The notes under the pieces were generated by a model. That model did not search any database, was not told the DNA's origin, and worked only from the letters and a program-made list of their open reading frames with translations. Positions 10,401 through 21,430 of a stretch of DNA of 64,000 nt are shown one piece after another. Source of the stretch: Asterias amurensis. Lineage: Eukaryota; Echinodermata; Asteroidea; Forcipulatida; Asteriidae. The position numbers and the translations under genes were made by a program. Location: the NCBI RefSeq assembly GCF_032118995.1, contig NC_092648.1, forward strand, positions 3,549,001-3,613,000, written 5' to 3'. The first letter of the stretch is position 1. Every line of letters begins with the position of its first letter.

Positions 10401-13344
10401 GCATCTGAAGGAACATCTATTTGTGCAACAAGGGTGTTTTTTCTTTCATTATTTTCTTGCAAGTTTCGATGACCAATTGAGCCAAAATTTACACAGATTT
10501 GTTATTTTATTCAAACGTTGGGATTAAACAATTGAGAATACATGTCTAATGTCCACTGCCTTTAAGTGCAATTTCATACTCATAATAATCAAAAGGTTAT
10601 TAAATGAAATCTTAAATGCAAAAAAAACTAAATCAAAGTCAACAAATAAATGTTCTACTTAGAAAAATGTTCTACTTAGTTTCGTTTTGCCAAACAAATG
10701 GTTTGAAATCCACTCTTGGTCCAAAACTGATTTTCTATGTCTTTTTCCCTCTCGTTTGGCATGAAAATCCAAATAAACGCCATTTACCACGAACACCAAA
10801 ATATTTAAAAGCAATTTGATGAAATCCATACAAATTGCATTTAATGAGCTTGAGTCCCGAGCAGACGATGTGGTTTTAATGTTGTTTTTTTTTAATGAAA
10901 ATGGGCGGGTGGAATGATGTTTCATTAATGAAACATGCACGTGCACACTTGGCAGGCTACCATTGGCTAAGAGTCTTGTGTATTTTTTTGTCATCAAAGA
11001 TGGCGGTTAATGGCGTCATTATCAATCCATCTACTGTGGTCCAAATGTTGCGAGCTGGCAGGTTTGACAACAACACACATTTACAAGTATATTGTTATTA
11101 GTTTTTACCCGTATATACACAAATGCGTGTTAGCACGTCTGTAAACTCAGTACTTTCCCGAGTCCTGTGAAAAAATATCACAGGCATGTTACTCGGGTGG
11201 GATTCGAACCCATGACCCTTGCAATTCTAGCAGTTCTAGAACTAATATTCTTTACCCCGATGCAAATTTAACATCTATTATAAGTTTATTATTAGTGTCA
11301 GTATGTTTCCTTCAATTATCCCCTCATTCGTAAATAAACAAATTCAAGTTAATTTATACATAATTGTTTTAAATTTTTTACATGATTTTTTTTTTGTAAA
11401 ACTTGTATGGGAACGGGCTCACGCAAGAAGCATAGACAAGCGCACACACAAAATAAATATTTAAATTATAGCAAAAAGAGGAGCAAAGACATTTGGGACC
11501 AGAAAAAGCGGGACGTATTTAATTATTATTTCTATAGTCATGTCTTATTTTGATAAGGTTTGTCACTAATTTTGGTGTTGCTGTTCGGGGTTTCCCTTTT
11601 GCACCGATGTCATTTTTGATGTATTTGTCAATGAAGGTAATAAAATAAAATAAATGAACGAAATAAATTTTACTGCTACCTCAAAAAGGTGACATAAAAT
11701 CGGTACATTCACATTTATTAGATTGAAATTAACATCCTGATAATTAACATAAAATTAATGACTAAATGAGCGACGTCCAATTTGTCGCAATTATTCGCTC
11801 ACATTATTAGTCTGTGTCAATCGTGCCTATACACAACACACGTCATCTTCATTCAAAAACAAATGGTTCAAACTTAACAGTCTCATTTGATCGCCAGTAT
11901 TACTATTCCCTATGATGACAAGCTGTATATTGTAAAACCATAAAACCATATTCATAATTTTATCAACCCATTCATGCATCCTAATTTAAGGCCACGATTC
12001 GACGATAACAAAAACATCTGTGTGGGCCAGCAAACGAGCAGTATATGTATTAATTAGATCTAAGACAATACAGCTTCAATAAACCGCAGCTGGCAACAAA
12101 CGCCTTATGCACTGCGTGCGAAGCACAAACATGTTTAACAACTATAAACTGAAACTATATACATGGTACGTTAAAGGGGTAGTGTCAGTGTGGTTAAAAT
12201 CGACATTCTGCTTGGGCAACTGTACCAATTTGGAACAATAGAGGGCCACACTGCAAACACTGCGTTTTAAAAATTGACACCATGGGTGTTGTCACATGTA
12301 GATACCTGAAATAAATCAACATTTTATACAACACAGGGTGTTAAATTAACACTTTTATCTGCCAACACAATTCCTTTTTATTAACACCATACGGTGCTTA
12401 ATTCGATTATTGTGGGCATAATGTGTACCAATGGTGTCAATTTCAACACCTCAGTTTTTGCAGTACAGTTTGAAATGGAAAGACAGTCTTATGTGTACAA
12501 TACCAAGTAAACAGGTCCCTATGTCAACCAATGCCCTCATAAATCTCAACCTCTCAAAATCAATTGAAAGTGTTTGCTCACAACCTTAGGTCAACCACCA
12601 GTCCTGCCCAAGGACATTCACACCACAGGTTGGGCACACCCCTCCAAACGTTTCATAATCAATAAAACAATCAATACATTATATAATCCATAATTATATT
12701 GAGTAGGGTAGTTGACCTCATCTTTCGATCCAAACCAGACCTTTTTCAGAGGCAGAGGAGCAAAGGATTGAGGGAAGGTGTTCAGAAAAAGCGGGGAAAA
12801 TACAAGCCGAAATTACTATATAAAACATTTATGACAGTGTGGGTTTTCTCTATAGGATTTTCCCGCCCACGCCTACAGAACTTGAATTTCTTCACCGTCC
12901 TCTCTGCAATAAGTTGGTGTGATGTTTTCATTCATAAATACCTAAGACAGTTTATCCATTCTGATTGGTCGAGAGGGCATCACGTGGGGGTGTTTGAACG
13001 GATGATATAGCACCAGTAAAAAGCGTTCTTCACCACACATTGATTCCCTTATTATAGAATGCTGTTAAATTTTAGGATAGTTTTTTTTTAAATAATACAT
13101 TTGTTGTGTCTTCTTTCCAGCTTATCTTCTAATAGGCGTCGGTTCACTTCTCCTTCTCTGCGAGACGGTGGTCAAGATCCCACAGATCATGGGCGGCATC
13201 TTCGCCAGTATGGTCCCCATGACTGACTCGTCGACAGCAGGCGACGATGACGACGATGACGACACAGGGTCAGAGAAAACTGACATTACAAGCATCCCAT
13301 TCTCCACTTACAATAGTATAAACTCAGACCAACCTCCTCAATAA
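1433..13344 (+). CDS. TWIK-like two-pore-domain potassium (K2P) channel
   Basis: Four exons join to a 318-residue protein: 1433-1754, 5788-5946, 9871-10122, 13121-13344. All three introns are GT-AG, phase 1. K2P channels are dimers setting background K+ conductance. Visible landmarks: M1 about residues 13-33; the extracellular cap with Cys58 in the context NPCVD, placed like the cap-dimer cysteine of TWIK1; first filter TTIGYG at 105-110, its Gly108 codon split by intron 1; M2 near 120-145; M3 near 168-193; second filter TIGLGD at 215-220 after TWIK-like WNFLES; M4 near 246-265; then a short acidic tail with seven Asp in a row, all but one adjacent. TWIK1 has an unusual Thr in filter 1; here Ile is canonical. 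KCNK1/6 are the closest family members I recall, but orthology within invertebrate K2Ps is unsettled. Length is close to TWIK1. It appears intact. Confidence 0.92.
1730..2288 (+). repeat. Tandem triplication spanning K2P exon 1 donor
   Basis: There are three diverged copies of a unit of about 190 bases, starting near 1730, 1922 and 2111. The first includes the last codons of K2P exon 1 and its 5' splice site. The two extra copies keep the block ACAACCGTCGGTTAG, i.e. the filter codons plus the donor, but an upstream stop and a one-base deletion prevent their use as coding exons. A truncated MITE-A copy follows directly. Confidence 0.85.
2287..2430. repeat. MITE-A, truncated copy
   Basis: It begins with the family terminus AAAGGCACTGGACACTA and resembles the end portion of full MITE-A copies (see 22428-22808). 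The interior is deleted. Confidence 0.6.
2640..2975 (+). repeat. Tandem array carrying octamer motifs ATGCAAAT
   Basis: This is four degenerate units of about 65-90 bases in K2P intron 1. Five exact ATGCAAAT octamers lie at 2683, 2708, 2795, 2871 and 2937, four of them followed by GAGGTCC. The octamer is the classic POU-factor site; any regulatory role is inference. Confidence 0.75.
3453..3605. repeat. MITE-A, partial copy
   Basis: It starts at TAAAGGCACTGGACAC and matches the first ~150 bases of the family, then loses similarity. Confidence 0.6.
5389..5712. repeat. MITE-A, diverged near-full copy
   Basis: Both ends are recognisable (TAAAGACACTGGACACTA and GGTGTCCAGTGCCTT). It sits in K2P intron 1, ending 75 bases before exon 2, so it contributes the sequence just upstream of that acceptor. 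Confidence 0.65.
7400..7600 (+). repeat. Short tandem duplication in K2P intron 2
   Basis: There are three copies of a unit containing AGCTCAAAGCATAGAGAAAG and CAGTGGTCATTATATG. No coding potential is supported. Confidence 0.75.
8060..8150. repeat. MITE-A related solo end
   Basis: It contains GATACACCAAGTGAGAACAC, TGGTCTTTGACGATTACC and a CCTTTAA terminus, as seen at the end of the copy at 62641-63016. Confidence 0.55.
8536..8680. repeat. Dispersed repeat shared with 41200-41330
   Basis: The blocks GAATTTCTCCCATTGATAT, CCGAGGCTGGAA and AAAATAGTCTGGTTCCTATT, followed by ATGACCAAGATGGAGGCAGC, occur here and at about 41200-41330 in TPC3 intron 2. The family is unrecognised. Confidence 0.65.
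9288..9400 (-). repeat. Hairpin-bearing dispersed repeat, copy 2
   Basis: This is the reverse-oriented relative of 1198-1317. It carries GCGGTAACACCGTGTAATG at one end and GATCAGTATGCTCTGATC at the other. Confidence 0.65.
10180..10320. repeat. Foldback element related to MITE-D
   Basis: It begins GGGTGGATTCCACAAAGAG and ends CTCTTTGTGAAG, with internal GGACTAGTCCTAACTTAG arms. It is a diverged relative of the near-perfect palindromes at 17830, 29865 and 57841. A MITE-A fragment follows it directly. Confidence 0.65.
10320..10570. repeat. MITE-A, partial copy
   Basis: It contains CAACAAGGGTGTTTTTTC, CGATGACCAATTGAGCC and the terminus TGTCCACTGCCTTTAA. Confidence 0.65.
11105..11290 (-). repeat. 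tRNA-derived SINE (SINE-1)
   Basis: On the minus strand there is a B-box-like GGGTTCGAATCCCACC, then AACATGCCTGTGATAT and ACTCGGGAAAGTACTGAG. The A-box part is damaged. Relatives lie at 17415, 20150, 47425 and 49508. Box B plus a shared 3' body is what I use to call this a tRNA-derived SINE. Confidence 0.7.
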
Positions 13345-13415
13345 TATTCGATCATCTACTCATCGTTATTTATTTTATACCCTAAGTATCTTTTAAAATA
13401 ACTTTCACTGCGTAA

Positions 13416-13514
13416 AATAAATAATTATGTACCTGTCACCATTAACTCAAAACAATTTATTGCCAAGACTTGCTGCAATATAATGAGAATTTGAATCAAC
13501 TTAAGTTTAATAAA
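13416..13514 (+). terminator. Candidate polyadenylation signals of the K2P gene
   Basis: AATAAA hexamers lie at 13416-13421 and 13509-13514, about 72 and 165 bases after the stop codon. Either could serve; no transcript evidence is available. Confidence 0.5.
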
Positions 13515-13635
13515 GCGCTTCTGAAATCATATTAGTCATCCAGTTTGATGTGTTTGAAACATTTTAATACATTGACTCTTTTTAATCCATAGGCTTGTTT
13601 TAGTCCATTGGCTGTAACGGTTTAGTTGGTTGCAC

Positions 13636-13750
13636 TAAAGCCGGCTTCAGGTCGACCTTGCGTCAAAAAAAAAGCGTAATTTGACTGCGCGTTGCCGACG
13701 GTTTGTTGCGGGCGCAAGAAAATCGTAGGTCGACCTGAGGCCGGCTTTAA
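13636..13750. mobile_element. Short inverted-repeat MITE, 115 bp
   Basis: The ends are TAAAGCCGGCTTCAGGTCGA and its near-exact reverse complement, ending GGCCGGCTTTA. No coding sequence is present. It lies about 290 bases past the K2P stop. Confidence 0.75.
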
Positions 13751-14710
13751 GTTTTGACGCCCCTGTTACGACACTCTGTTAATTGTCTAACCCTTGCTCT
13801 AATTAACCCCAACCAACAACAGTGTGTATATCCCCGGAAAAATGGGTTTTTGGAACATGGGGGTGTCGGAAGTTGTCATCACTATAATTTATTGAATGTT
13901 TTTAATTCATTGACTCATTCGTGTCAATTGACTAATATCAATTAATTGACAAACTAGGTGCAACTAACGCCAAAACTAAACAATTGCCGTTACCCTCTTG
14001 GGGTATCGTCTGCTCCGGAGTAGAAGTTAATGAACCAACAATGTCATATTTGATGTTGTTAAAATAATGAACAATAGTCAGCAACTCATGATTACTTTTT
14101 AGTTTAATGTGTAAGCCCTGGTACTTCCAAAAAAAGACAATCTTCCATTTTTGCGATAAGTGTGGATTACGTTGCTTCTTGCAGCTGTGTAAAGGATTAT
14201 TAAATAATCAAACCATGTAAAATATTAAATTAATGTTTATGTGTTATTAGGAACTTTAAATAGTATACCATGTATGCCATTTTACAATATTTCAGAGTAA
14301 AAAATATACACTTATCTCAGAATGATCAAGATTTTGGCCATGTTAAACATTATTTTCACAATCTTTTTGATCATAACATTAAGAAACATTTTGTACACTT
14401 AATTGTTTTGTCTTTCTCCCGCTTTGTTGGTTGAAAGCGATCTTGAGCAAATAAAGTAGTCCTACCTAACCATAGCATCAAATGTTTCACGATTCGATTA
14501 TATAGTCGGGTTCCTGTCTTATTTTAAAAGGTGTGACGGCAGAGTGGTGATGGGTGCCAGATGAAAAGGACAGACGCATGCAATTGGGGGGTTAAACCCA
14601 CCAAATAAGGAGAAACCAGTAGGCCCTCAAAATATTATTCTAAAAATAGTGTGGCAGGAGACTCTGTGTGCCCCCCTCCCACTAAGGCGAACTAACTGTG
14701 ACACCCTGTG

Positions 14711-14966
14711 GGTGCGTTCGATTACCTTCCTTCCTTGGATCGACCCCGGTCTGCCCCCGGTGCGTTCAAATAGCTTTGACGTTATTCCAGGGGCTCACCC
14801 GGGGTCAGCCCCAAGTGCCCTGCTTGGGGAGTGGGTCACTTGGGGGTGACCCGAGGTGCATGACGTCACCATAAGAGGGAGAATGTGATCATTCGATTGA
14901 GCTCTTGTCAGGGGATCACCCGAGTGAGAACCGCGGGGTCGACCCAGGGAAACTTATCGAACGCAC
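14711..14966. mobile_element. Inverted-repeat MITE (GGTGCGTTCGATT family)
   Basis: The termini are GGTGCGTTCGATTACCTTCC and its inverse TTATCGAACGCACC. It is flanked on both sides by CTGTG, a plausible 5-bp target duplication. The interior is rich in GGGGTGACCC-type arms. A relative with GCGTTCGTTTACCTTCC ends is at about 50091-50240. Confidence 0.75.
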
Positions 14967-15120
14967 CCTGTGTACAAAATTCTTCTTCCCTTTTTGAGTC
15001 ATTCTCCTTCAGTCCATGTTTATACCCCAATGAGGGACTTAATACCCGGTGGACAGATTTCCAAGGGACATCAAATCTTCTTAAACATTACAAACTCTTG
15101 CACAAAGTATTTGTCTACCG

Positions 15121-15570
15121 GTGCCGCATGCAATTATCTCCTCTATGCAATACTATCCGGAGGACATTATTGCATATGCAATATTGTCCGCCGGACGGTT
15201 TTGCATATGCAATCGTGTCCGCCCGGGCGCTGCTGCATAAATGCAACAATGTGTCCGTCCGGACACACTTGCATATGCAGTTGCGTCCGCCCCGTGCAAA
15301 ACCGTCCTTGCAGTAAACTAAACGCTCTTGGTCGACGGAACACGTTCGCCATTTTTTACATGTAAGTGCATGTCATGAATGTCATGGGAAATGTTCTGCA
15401 GTTGGATATTCGCTGATCATAAAATACGTGAATATCCATGTTGCATAAAATACGTAGGTTCAGCGCATGCACGCCCACCGGACGGTTTTTGCATAGCCCC
15501 GGACACGATTGCATATGCAAAATTGCCGGAGCGGACAGTTTTGCATGGAGGAGACAATTGCATCTGACAC
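15121..15570. repeat. Array alternating TTGCATATGCAA and TCCGnCCGGA palindromes
   Basis: From about 15131 to 15310, and again at 15470-15560, self-complementary AT-type words (TGCATATGCA) alternate roughly every 30-35 bases with GC-type words (CGTCCGTCCGGACA, CCGCCGGACGG). It is not a CRISPR: there are no spacers of unique sequence and the genome is eukaryotic. Function is unknown. Confidence 0.7.
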
Positions 15571-16139
15571 CGGCAAACATTACTATATCAATACAACAAG
15601 TTGGGGTTGAACAAAGAAAAACTTGCTAGAACGGGATTTGGTCCAAAGACCTCCGGCCTAAAATGCCGGCACTCTAAATGCCGGCACTCTACCAAACGAG
15701 CTCTCTAGCTTATGTTGACCGTCTCCCTATTCTGTCAATATCTGTGTTCAGGTGCTATCTTAAGTCAAACGTTTTTTTTTATGTCCTGACAGCCATCTAT
15801 TTCCGGTGTTTCACTTTCCGGGGGGAAACGTAGAAGAACTATTTCCTGTATGCTCCCTGCAAAACAGATCATAGCTTCGCACAGAAACACATTGCAATGA
15901 CCGTAATAATAAGATCTGACATTGCTAAGGGTGGAGTTGTTGAAATAATTGAATTCTGTGCGCCAAAAGTAACACCAAATCATAAACTGGTAGACCAATA
16001 TTATCAAATTAACATGTAAGGGAAATGTAAGGTCTCAGGTGGGTTTTCATATCATGCGTGGTGGCCGTGGTTTCGGCATCAGAGGTTGCATTAAAACACG
16101 CCAGCGTTGACTTCATTTTAGCACTAAGTTCCCATTGCA

Positions 16140-16475
16140 CCTGAGGCCCCATTCCACATAGGAGACAAAAAGTAGCTGGTAAAATTTACTTGTGTTAACC
16201 AGAATTATGTCACCAGCCAAGTTTCCAAGTCACATGCACCATTTTTGGTATCCTGCTATTTAAACTCTGCTTAAGCAGTTCTATGAAATAGGAACCAGAC
16301 CCAATTTCATTACAGCTGCTTAGGCACAGAAAGTAGCTAAGAACAACATAGTAATGCTTACCAGAATCTGGTTACCAGCTCACATTGTATGTCACATGTA
16401 CATGTGACTGGTATCCTACTTGCTTCTGCTAAGCAGGAAACTGTTCAGCAACAATCTATGAAATTGGGTCCAGGG
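16140..16475. repeat. MITE-E, degenerate foldback copy
   Basis: It has family-typical ends (GGCCCCATTCCACATAG... and TATGAAATTGGGTCCAGGGC) and internal GCTTAAGCAG words. Better-preserved copies are at 52894-53108 and 61418-61663. Confidence 0.6.
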
Positions 16476-16535
16476 CCCAATCTCAGAAGGCAAGATATTG
16501 CTTACAAATTTTCACCATCCATGACTATAACATCC

Positions 16536-16920
16536 TTTCAAGGCAGTGGACACTAGCGGTAATTGTCAAAGACTAGCCTTCACAGTTCGTGTATCTCAAC
16601 ATATGCATAAAATAATTAACCTGTGAAAATTTGCGCTCAATCGGTCATCGAAGTTGCGAGATAATAATGAAAGAAAAAGCACTTGTCACAAGAAGTTGTG
16701 TGCGTTTAGATGGTTGATTTCGAGACCTCGAGTTCTAAATCTGAGGTCTTGAAATCAAATTCGTGGAAAATTACTTCTTTTTCGAAAACTATGGCACTTC
16801 AGAGGGAGCCTTTTCTCACAATGTTTTATACCATCAACCTCTTCCCATTACTCGTCACCAAGAAAGGCTTTATGCTAATAATTATTTTGAGTAATTACCA
16901 ATAGTGTCCACTCCCTTTAA
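16536..16920. mobile_element. MITE-A, full-length copy
   Basis: The ends are AAGGCAGTGGACACTAG...GTAATT and ...AATAGTGTCCACTCCCTTTAA, forming imperfect terminal inverted repeats of about 25 bases. It is about 385 bases, non-coding, with an internal GAGACCTCGAGTTCTAAATC hairpin. Confidence 0.85.
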
Positions 16921-17414
16921 TTAAACTGAAAACCTCTTTAAGTATGACCTAGTTATATTTACCACGTTATTATACCATACCACTTAAACCAGTAGTCTTC
17001 CAATGACTATATTTGTTATTCCCTTATTGTTATTTTTACTGTAGTTATAGGCTATTTCATAAATATTCAATGAGATATTAATGCGGTAATTACGAAAACT
17101 ATTTAAAAGGATCTGAAAGCAGACAGCGAAACAGATGTTTCAACATTTGTTAACGAAGACCGAGAATAAATCAGAAGAAAAAAAGAAAAAGAGAGGTCTC
17201 AATAAGGCAGTTGGGGGGGGGGGGGGGGGGGTGGGGGGGGGGGGGACAGCTTCCATGCCTAATGGTTGCCTTGGTGCCCTTGAAATGTTCAAATAGAAAT
17301 TTAGGGTGCCCCAATAGAAATTTAAGGAGAGAATGCCTTGGTGTTTTGCCCTTTTCAAAAACGAAGCATACATGCATATTGAGCTTCACTGACCTACCAA
17401 TCCAAAGTTATTTA

Positions 17415-17550
17415 CATTCCTTGCTCTAGAAGTGCAAGGGTCGTGGGTTCGAATCCCACCCTAGTAATATGCCTGTGACATTTGTTCACAGGACTCGGGA
17501 AAGTACTGAGCATACATTGCTAACACACATCGACGTCTGGGTATTAATAA
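17415..17550 (+). repeat. tRNA-derived SINE (SINE-1), 5'-truncated
   Basis: It has GTGGGTTCGAATCCCACC (B box) followed by the shared body AATATGCCTGTGACA, ACTCGGGAAAGTACTGAG and CTAACACACATCG. Confidence 0.75.
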
Positions 17551-17829
17551 ATGAACAAAATACAAATTTTATGTTTGTATATATAATGAAGGTCTTCCAT
17601 TGACTACACTTTTTGCTGGAGCGGTATAGGTGGTAAAATTTCCAGATATCTATTTTTTTAAGTCATATATACTTTATTATAATGTAGGAATAATTATTAT
17701 ATATCATACCCGCATATATCCCGATTCCTCATGAACCAGTCATGCACGTCGTTATAAAATTGTGGCATATCGGCGTTTGTTTATTGGCTGTATCGTTTAT
17801 TGGCTGTATTAAAACCCCTTAAAGGCACA

Positions 17830-18002
17830 TGGGTGGATTTCACAAAGGTAGTCCTAACTGAGGACTAGTCCTAGGCAATGCTCAGAGATAGGACCAGTCC
17901 TAAGTTAGGACCAGTAACTCATCCTAACTTAGGACCAGTCCTATCTCTTAGCATTGCCTAGGACTAGTCCTCAGTTAGGACTACCTTTGTGAAATCCACC
18001 CC
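17830..18002. mobile_element. MITE-D, near-perfect 173-bp palindrome
   Basis: GGGTGGATTTCACAAAGGTA at one end is matched by its reverse complement at the other, and nearly the whole element folds back (GGACTAGTCCTAGGCAATGC arms). Other copies are at 29865-30040 and 57841-58014. Confidence 0.85.
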
Positions 18003-18229
18003 TGGACAACTTTGGTAATTGTCAAAGTTCAATATTTGGTGTTGTATCCGAACATTATGCATACAATAACTAAACTGTGAAAATTTGGACTCAATTTGTC
18101 ATCAAAGTTGAAGGAGAATAATGAAAAGAAAAAACACCCTTGTTGCACAAGTTTGTGTGCTTTCAGATACCTAAAAAGGTTCAGGCCTGAAGTCTTTAAA
18201 ATATGTTTGAAATTACCTTTCTCAAAAAA

Positions 18230-18478
18230 TATGTTTGTTCGTTTGTTTGTTTGTTTGTTTGTTTGTTTGTTTGTTTGTTTGTTTGTTTGTGTTTGAATGA
18301 TCTTCCCATCAAGGGAACTCGGCAAACTCCCCACGGGATATATAAACACCAAGCTGGCAACAACCAATCTCTCTCATACAAACATTGGTTTAACGTCTAT
18401 GATTATGAATTACACAAATCAAGAAAATGTGATTCATTAACTAGACGACAATATTTATTCTAGTCATTGTAAAATCAG
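18230..18478 (+). repeat. (TTTG)n tract plus repeat B
   Basis: About 14 TTTG units precede a unique-looking body with ATATAAACACCAAGCTGGCA and ACAAACATTGGTT. The same body is at about 60700-60895 in the vasohibin gene, also preceded by GTTTGTTTG, so the simple repeat is part of the element's end. Confidence 0.75.
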
Positions 18479-20149
18479 CGGTGTTACTTCAAAGGAAGCC
18501 ATTTCCCACATTGCTTGTTACCAAGTAAGTTTTTATGCTTCAAATTATTAAGAATAATTACCACTACTCGACTACTTTTTGAAAATCTTGGTTAGTGAAT
18601 GTGCAGACTGCAACGAGTTATGAAAGCTGCTGTCGCTCAAGGAGTGACACTTGATATAAATGTCAACGCAGGTGAACAGTTTAACTCAAACACTTTCAGC
18701 ACTTTTGAGCACCAGCAATCATTATCATGACTGCACGGAGCTTTAACATTCAACAAACATGAGGGCTCAAGGACAATTTAACAGGAAAGTAACGACTTTT
18801 ATACCATTAAAGAGCGGACCTCATGCCAATTTCAGCTTAAATTTCATTTTTTTACGATGTACTCATCTACCAAAGGTGCGGAAGCGTTTTAGTGCTGACA
18901 CATGAATAAAACATTCTTTCTCTCTCATCGTGTACGTACACGATGATTTATCATGTACGTATACAATAATTAGACAGAGATGTGTGTTTATTTATGTTCG
19001 AATAGGCCTACTCTCGACAAAACTATTAAAATTTAAATTAAATAACAGGATCTCCGTCTACTAAAAAACTATCGAGAGTTAACGACCGGAACTGCCCAGC
19101 CCACACGTTTGTTCTGAAGGTTAGCAAAATATGTTTAAGTCAATGGGATGGGAAAGTATGGGTAATATCTCAAATAAATGATTGTATTGCAACAGAACTT
19201 CATTGCAGAACAATGGGTATATCGACGCCACTGGGACCCCTTTTGTTTGTACAATGATGTGACGTGGCGTTAATGTATTGTTGTGATGTAACACCATTTC
19301 ACACTTTTGTTTGTACAACAGCTGCTAAAATTGTTTCCCACATTAACAACCCTTTTGTGTTGGGATGGCGACACCATTAAATAAAATCCACAGGGACAGA
19401 CTCTATATTTAATTAAACTTCTAACTATTGCTGCAATTTTTGTTGAGAAAGGATTGGTACTAAACCGAACCTTAAAAAAACATTAAACCATTAAACAATT
19501 AGTTCAAACCTTCCAGTTTACACAAAAATCAATAGACGCTATAAAAGGAAAAACGTTTGGCAATCCCTCTTAAAAATAAATGCAATAACAACTTGTTTGC
19601 TCAGAGCCTTAACATCAGCATTCGATTAAATAAAGCTTTTGAGAAACGTTTACGTTCAAAGGGATGTGGTTATGAAACAACGATATCAGTTTTGTAAGCG
19701 CCCATAATTTGAATCTTAGAAGCTTTACAGTCAGTTACGTTTCTCAGAGTTTCTCACACTATTCTTTCTGCTAGGACATCATGAGCCACTAATAATATTG
19801 GCTAGTCTTTGGCATTATTGCTGAAAGTATACCCATGCCCATAATAATAATAATATTTATTCGGGCAATCACATGTACAAGCACATGTACATACATTAAC
19901 AATATTCATGAAAACAAAGTAAAACAACAGTGGGGTGCCCAGGAGAGCATAAAAGTAAAAATAAAAAATAACTATCGCCAAAAGGCGTATGTCTCCTAAA
20001 TCCCCAAAAATACATTAAGGCAACAGAAGGCATATAAAAAAAACACAGAAGATAATAAAAATTACTGAACAACTAGGAAGAAACAATGGCCAAAAGTATA
20101 CCCTGCCTCAAAAAAGAAGGATTGTTACAAGGTCAAAACTATGCCTGGG

Positions 20150-20280
20150 ATATTTTTTTCACAGGACTCGAGCAAGAACTGAGTGTATAGTGCAACACAC
20201 ATCCGTGTATGGGTACAAAACCCCCCCAAATTAATGTTCTTTATTCCCGATGCAAATTTAACATCTCTTAAGATCAAAAC
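20150..20280 (+). repeat. SINE-1 fragment
   Basis: The shared body includes TTTCACAGGACTCGAGCAAG, GAACTGAGTGTATAGTGC and AACACACATCCGTGTATGGG. The tRNA-like head is missing. Confidence 0.6.
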
Positions 20281-21189
20281 GGTTGTCAATTCTTGATTCT
20301 ATGTGAACAGTATGATAGCAATACAACAAAATGTAAACTTCTTGGCCAGGGATATTGGCATTGAAGGCCTTCGGGCTAGTTTTTTTGTAAACTTTTTTAA
20401 TTCCAGGCATATGTCTCTGGCTTTTGTTATGTTTTGATTATGTTTGTATTTTGTATGTGTTTTTATGCCGAATTAATAATAATAATAATAATAATCAACA
20501 GTGTTGCCTGCCAGTAAATGCCACGGAGAGTACAAAGCCGCTGCTTTAGTAATAGACCACATGGTCTGTTGATGCATATGGTACCCCCACCCACTCTATT
20601 TGACGTCACGAAATGCATGTCATTGATGTTTTATTTCGTGTTGGCGTTTTCCGCCTCTGGCTCCGTAAAATTACGAAATTCTTCAAGCATTTCCGGTGTC
20701 TTCCGAGCTTCAATGTCGCCATGTGTTATTGCGCTCTTTAACAGAATGAAAAAAAAAAATATCAACAATAATCGATAAGTTGTCGTACCGATGACCATGG
20801 GGAGTGTTATTGAAAACAAGTAATGAATGAAATGTTGCTTCGAGATCAATACCAAATGAATAAACATATCCGGTGTCATTAAAACGATTATGTTCTTTTT
20901 GTTTTGTCTACTGAATTGGCACTGCTTTAAGAAATGTCCTTATTTTTAAAAGTCAAACAAACTTTTACAAATGTTTCTGTGTAAATGACCGTAGTTGTCA
21001 TGAAAAGATGGAAGACCTTGTGGCAACACACATGCTGTGTGACCTAAAAAAAAAATGGAATGTTTTGATGTTTGAAGCTTTGCATCTAACATCCCTCAAG
21101 TTTTCTTGTAGAAGTAATTTTGTTTGTTTGTTTGTTGTTGTTGTTTCTGTCGTCGTCGTTGTTGATGTTGTAGTTGTAGCCGCTCTCTA

Positions 21190-21430
21190 AATGTAAAAAG
21201 AGTGAAAAACACCACTCTTTACATTTCGAGCTGTTCTCTATACGGCTCTTAAAAAAGAGTGGTGGTTATTTCACTCTTTTAGAGGGGTTTCACTCCAGGA
21301 CAGAGTGAAAAATCACTCAAAAAGATGCAAACTTCAATCTAAAAGAGTGGAAGACCACGCACTCGAAAAAGAGTTGTCCTTCATATGGCTCTTCAAAGAG
21401 TGCTTTTTCACTCTTTTACATAAAGAGAGT
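21190..21430. repeat. Inverted ACTCTTT/AAAGAGT repeats
   Basis: More than ten copies of AAAGAGTG or its reverse complement in about 240 bases can form several alternative hairpins. A GTT/GAT-rich tract follows to about 21550. There is no gene evidence. Confidence 0.6.

Larger units (their letters stand above)
17819..18572. mobile_element. MITE-A interrupted by two other elements
   Basis: The MITE-A terminus reads TTAAAGGCAC, is broken by a palindromic MITE-D (17830-18002), then resumes TGGACAACTTTGGTAATTG. Its middle is broken again at about 18230-18478 by a (TTTG)n tract plus repeat B, after which CTTCAAAGGAAGCCATTTCC resumes the MITE-A body. Insertion order can be read directly: MITE-A is the oldest. 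Confidence 0.75.

Noticed and set aside
15121-15320. CRISPR-like regular repeat
   Set aside because: The units are palindromic and continuous, without unique spacers or cas genes, in a clearly eukaryotic sequence.
17140-17429. Frames with long Pro or Gly runs
   Set aside because: They come from the G homopolymer at about 17212-17245 and change with its length.
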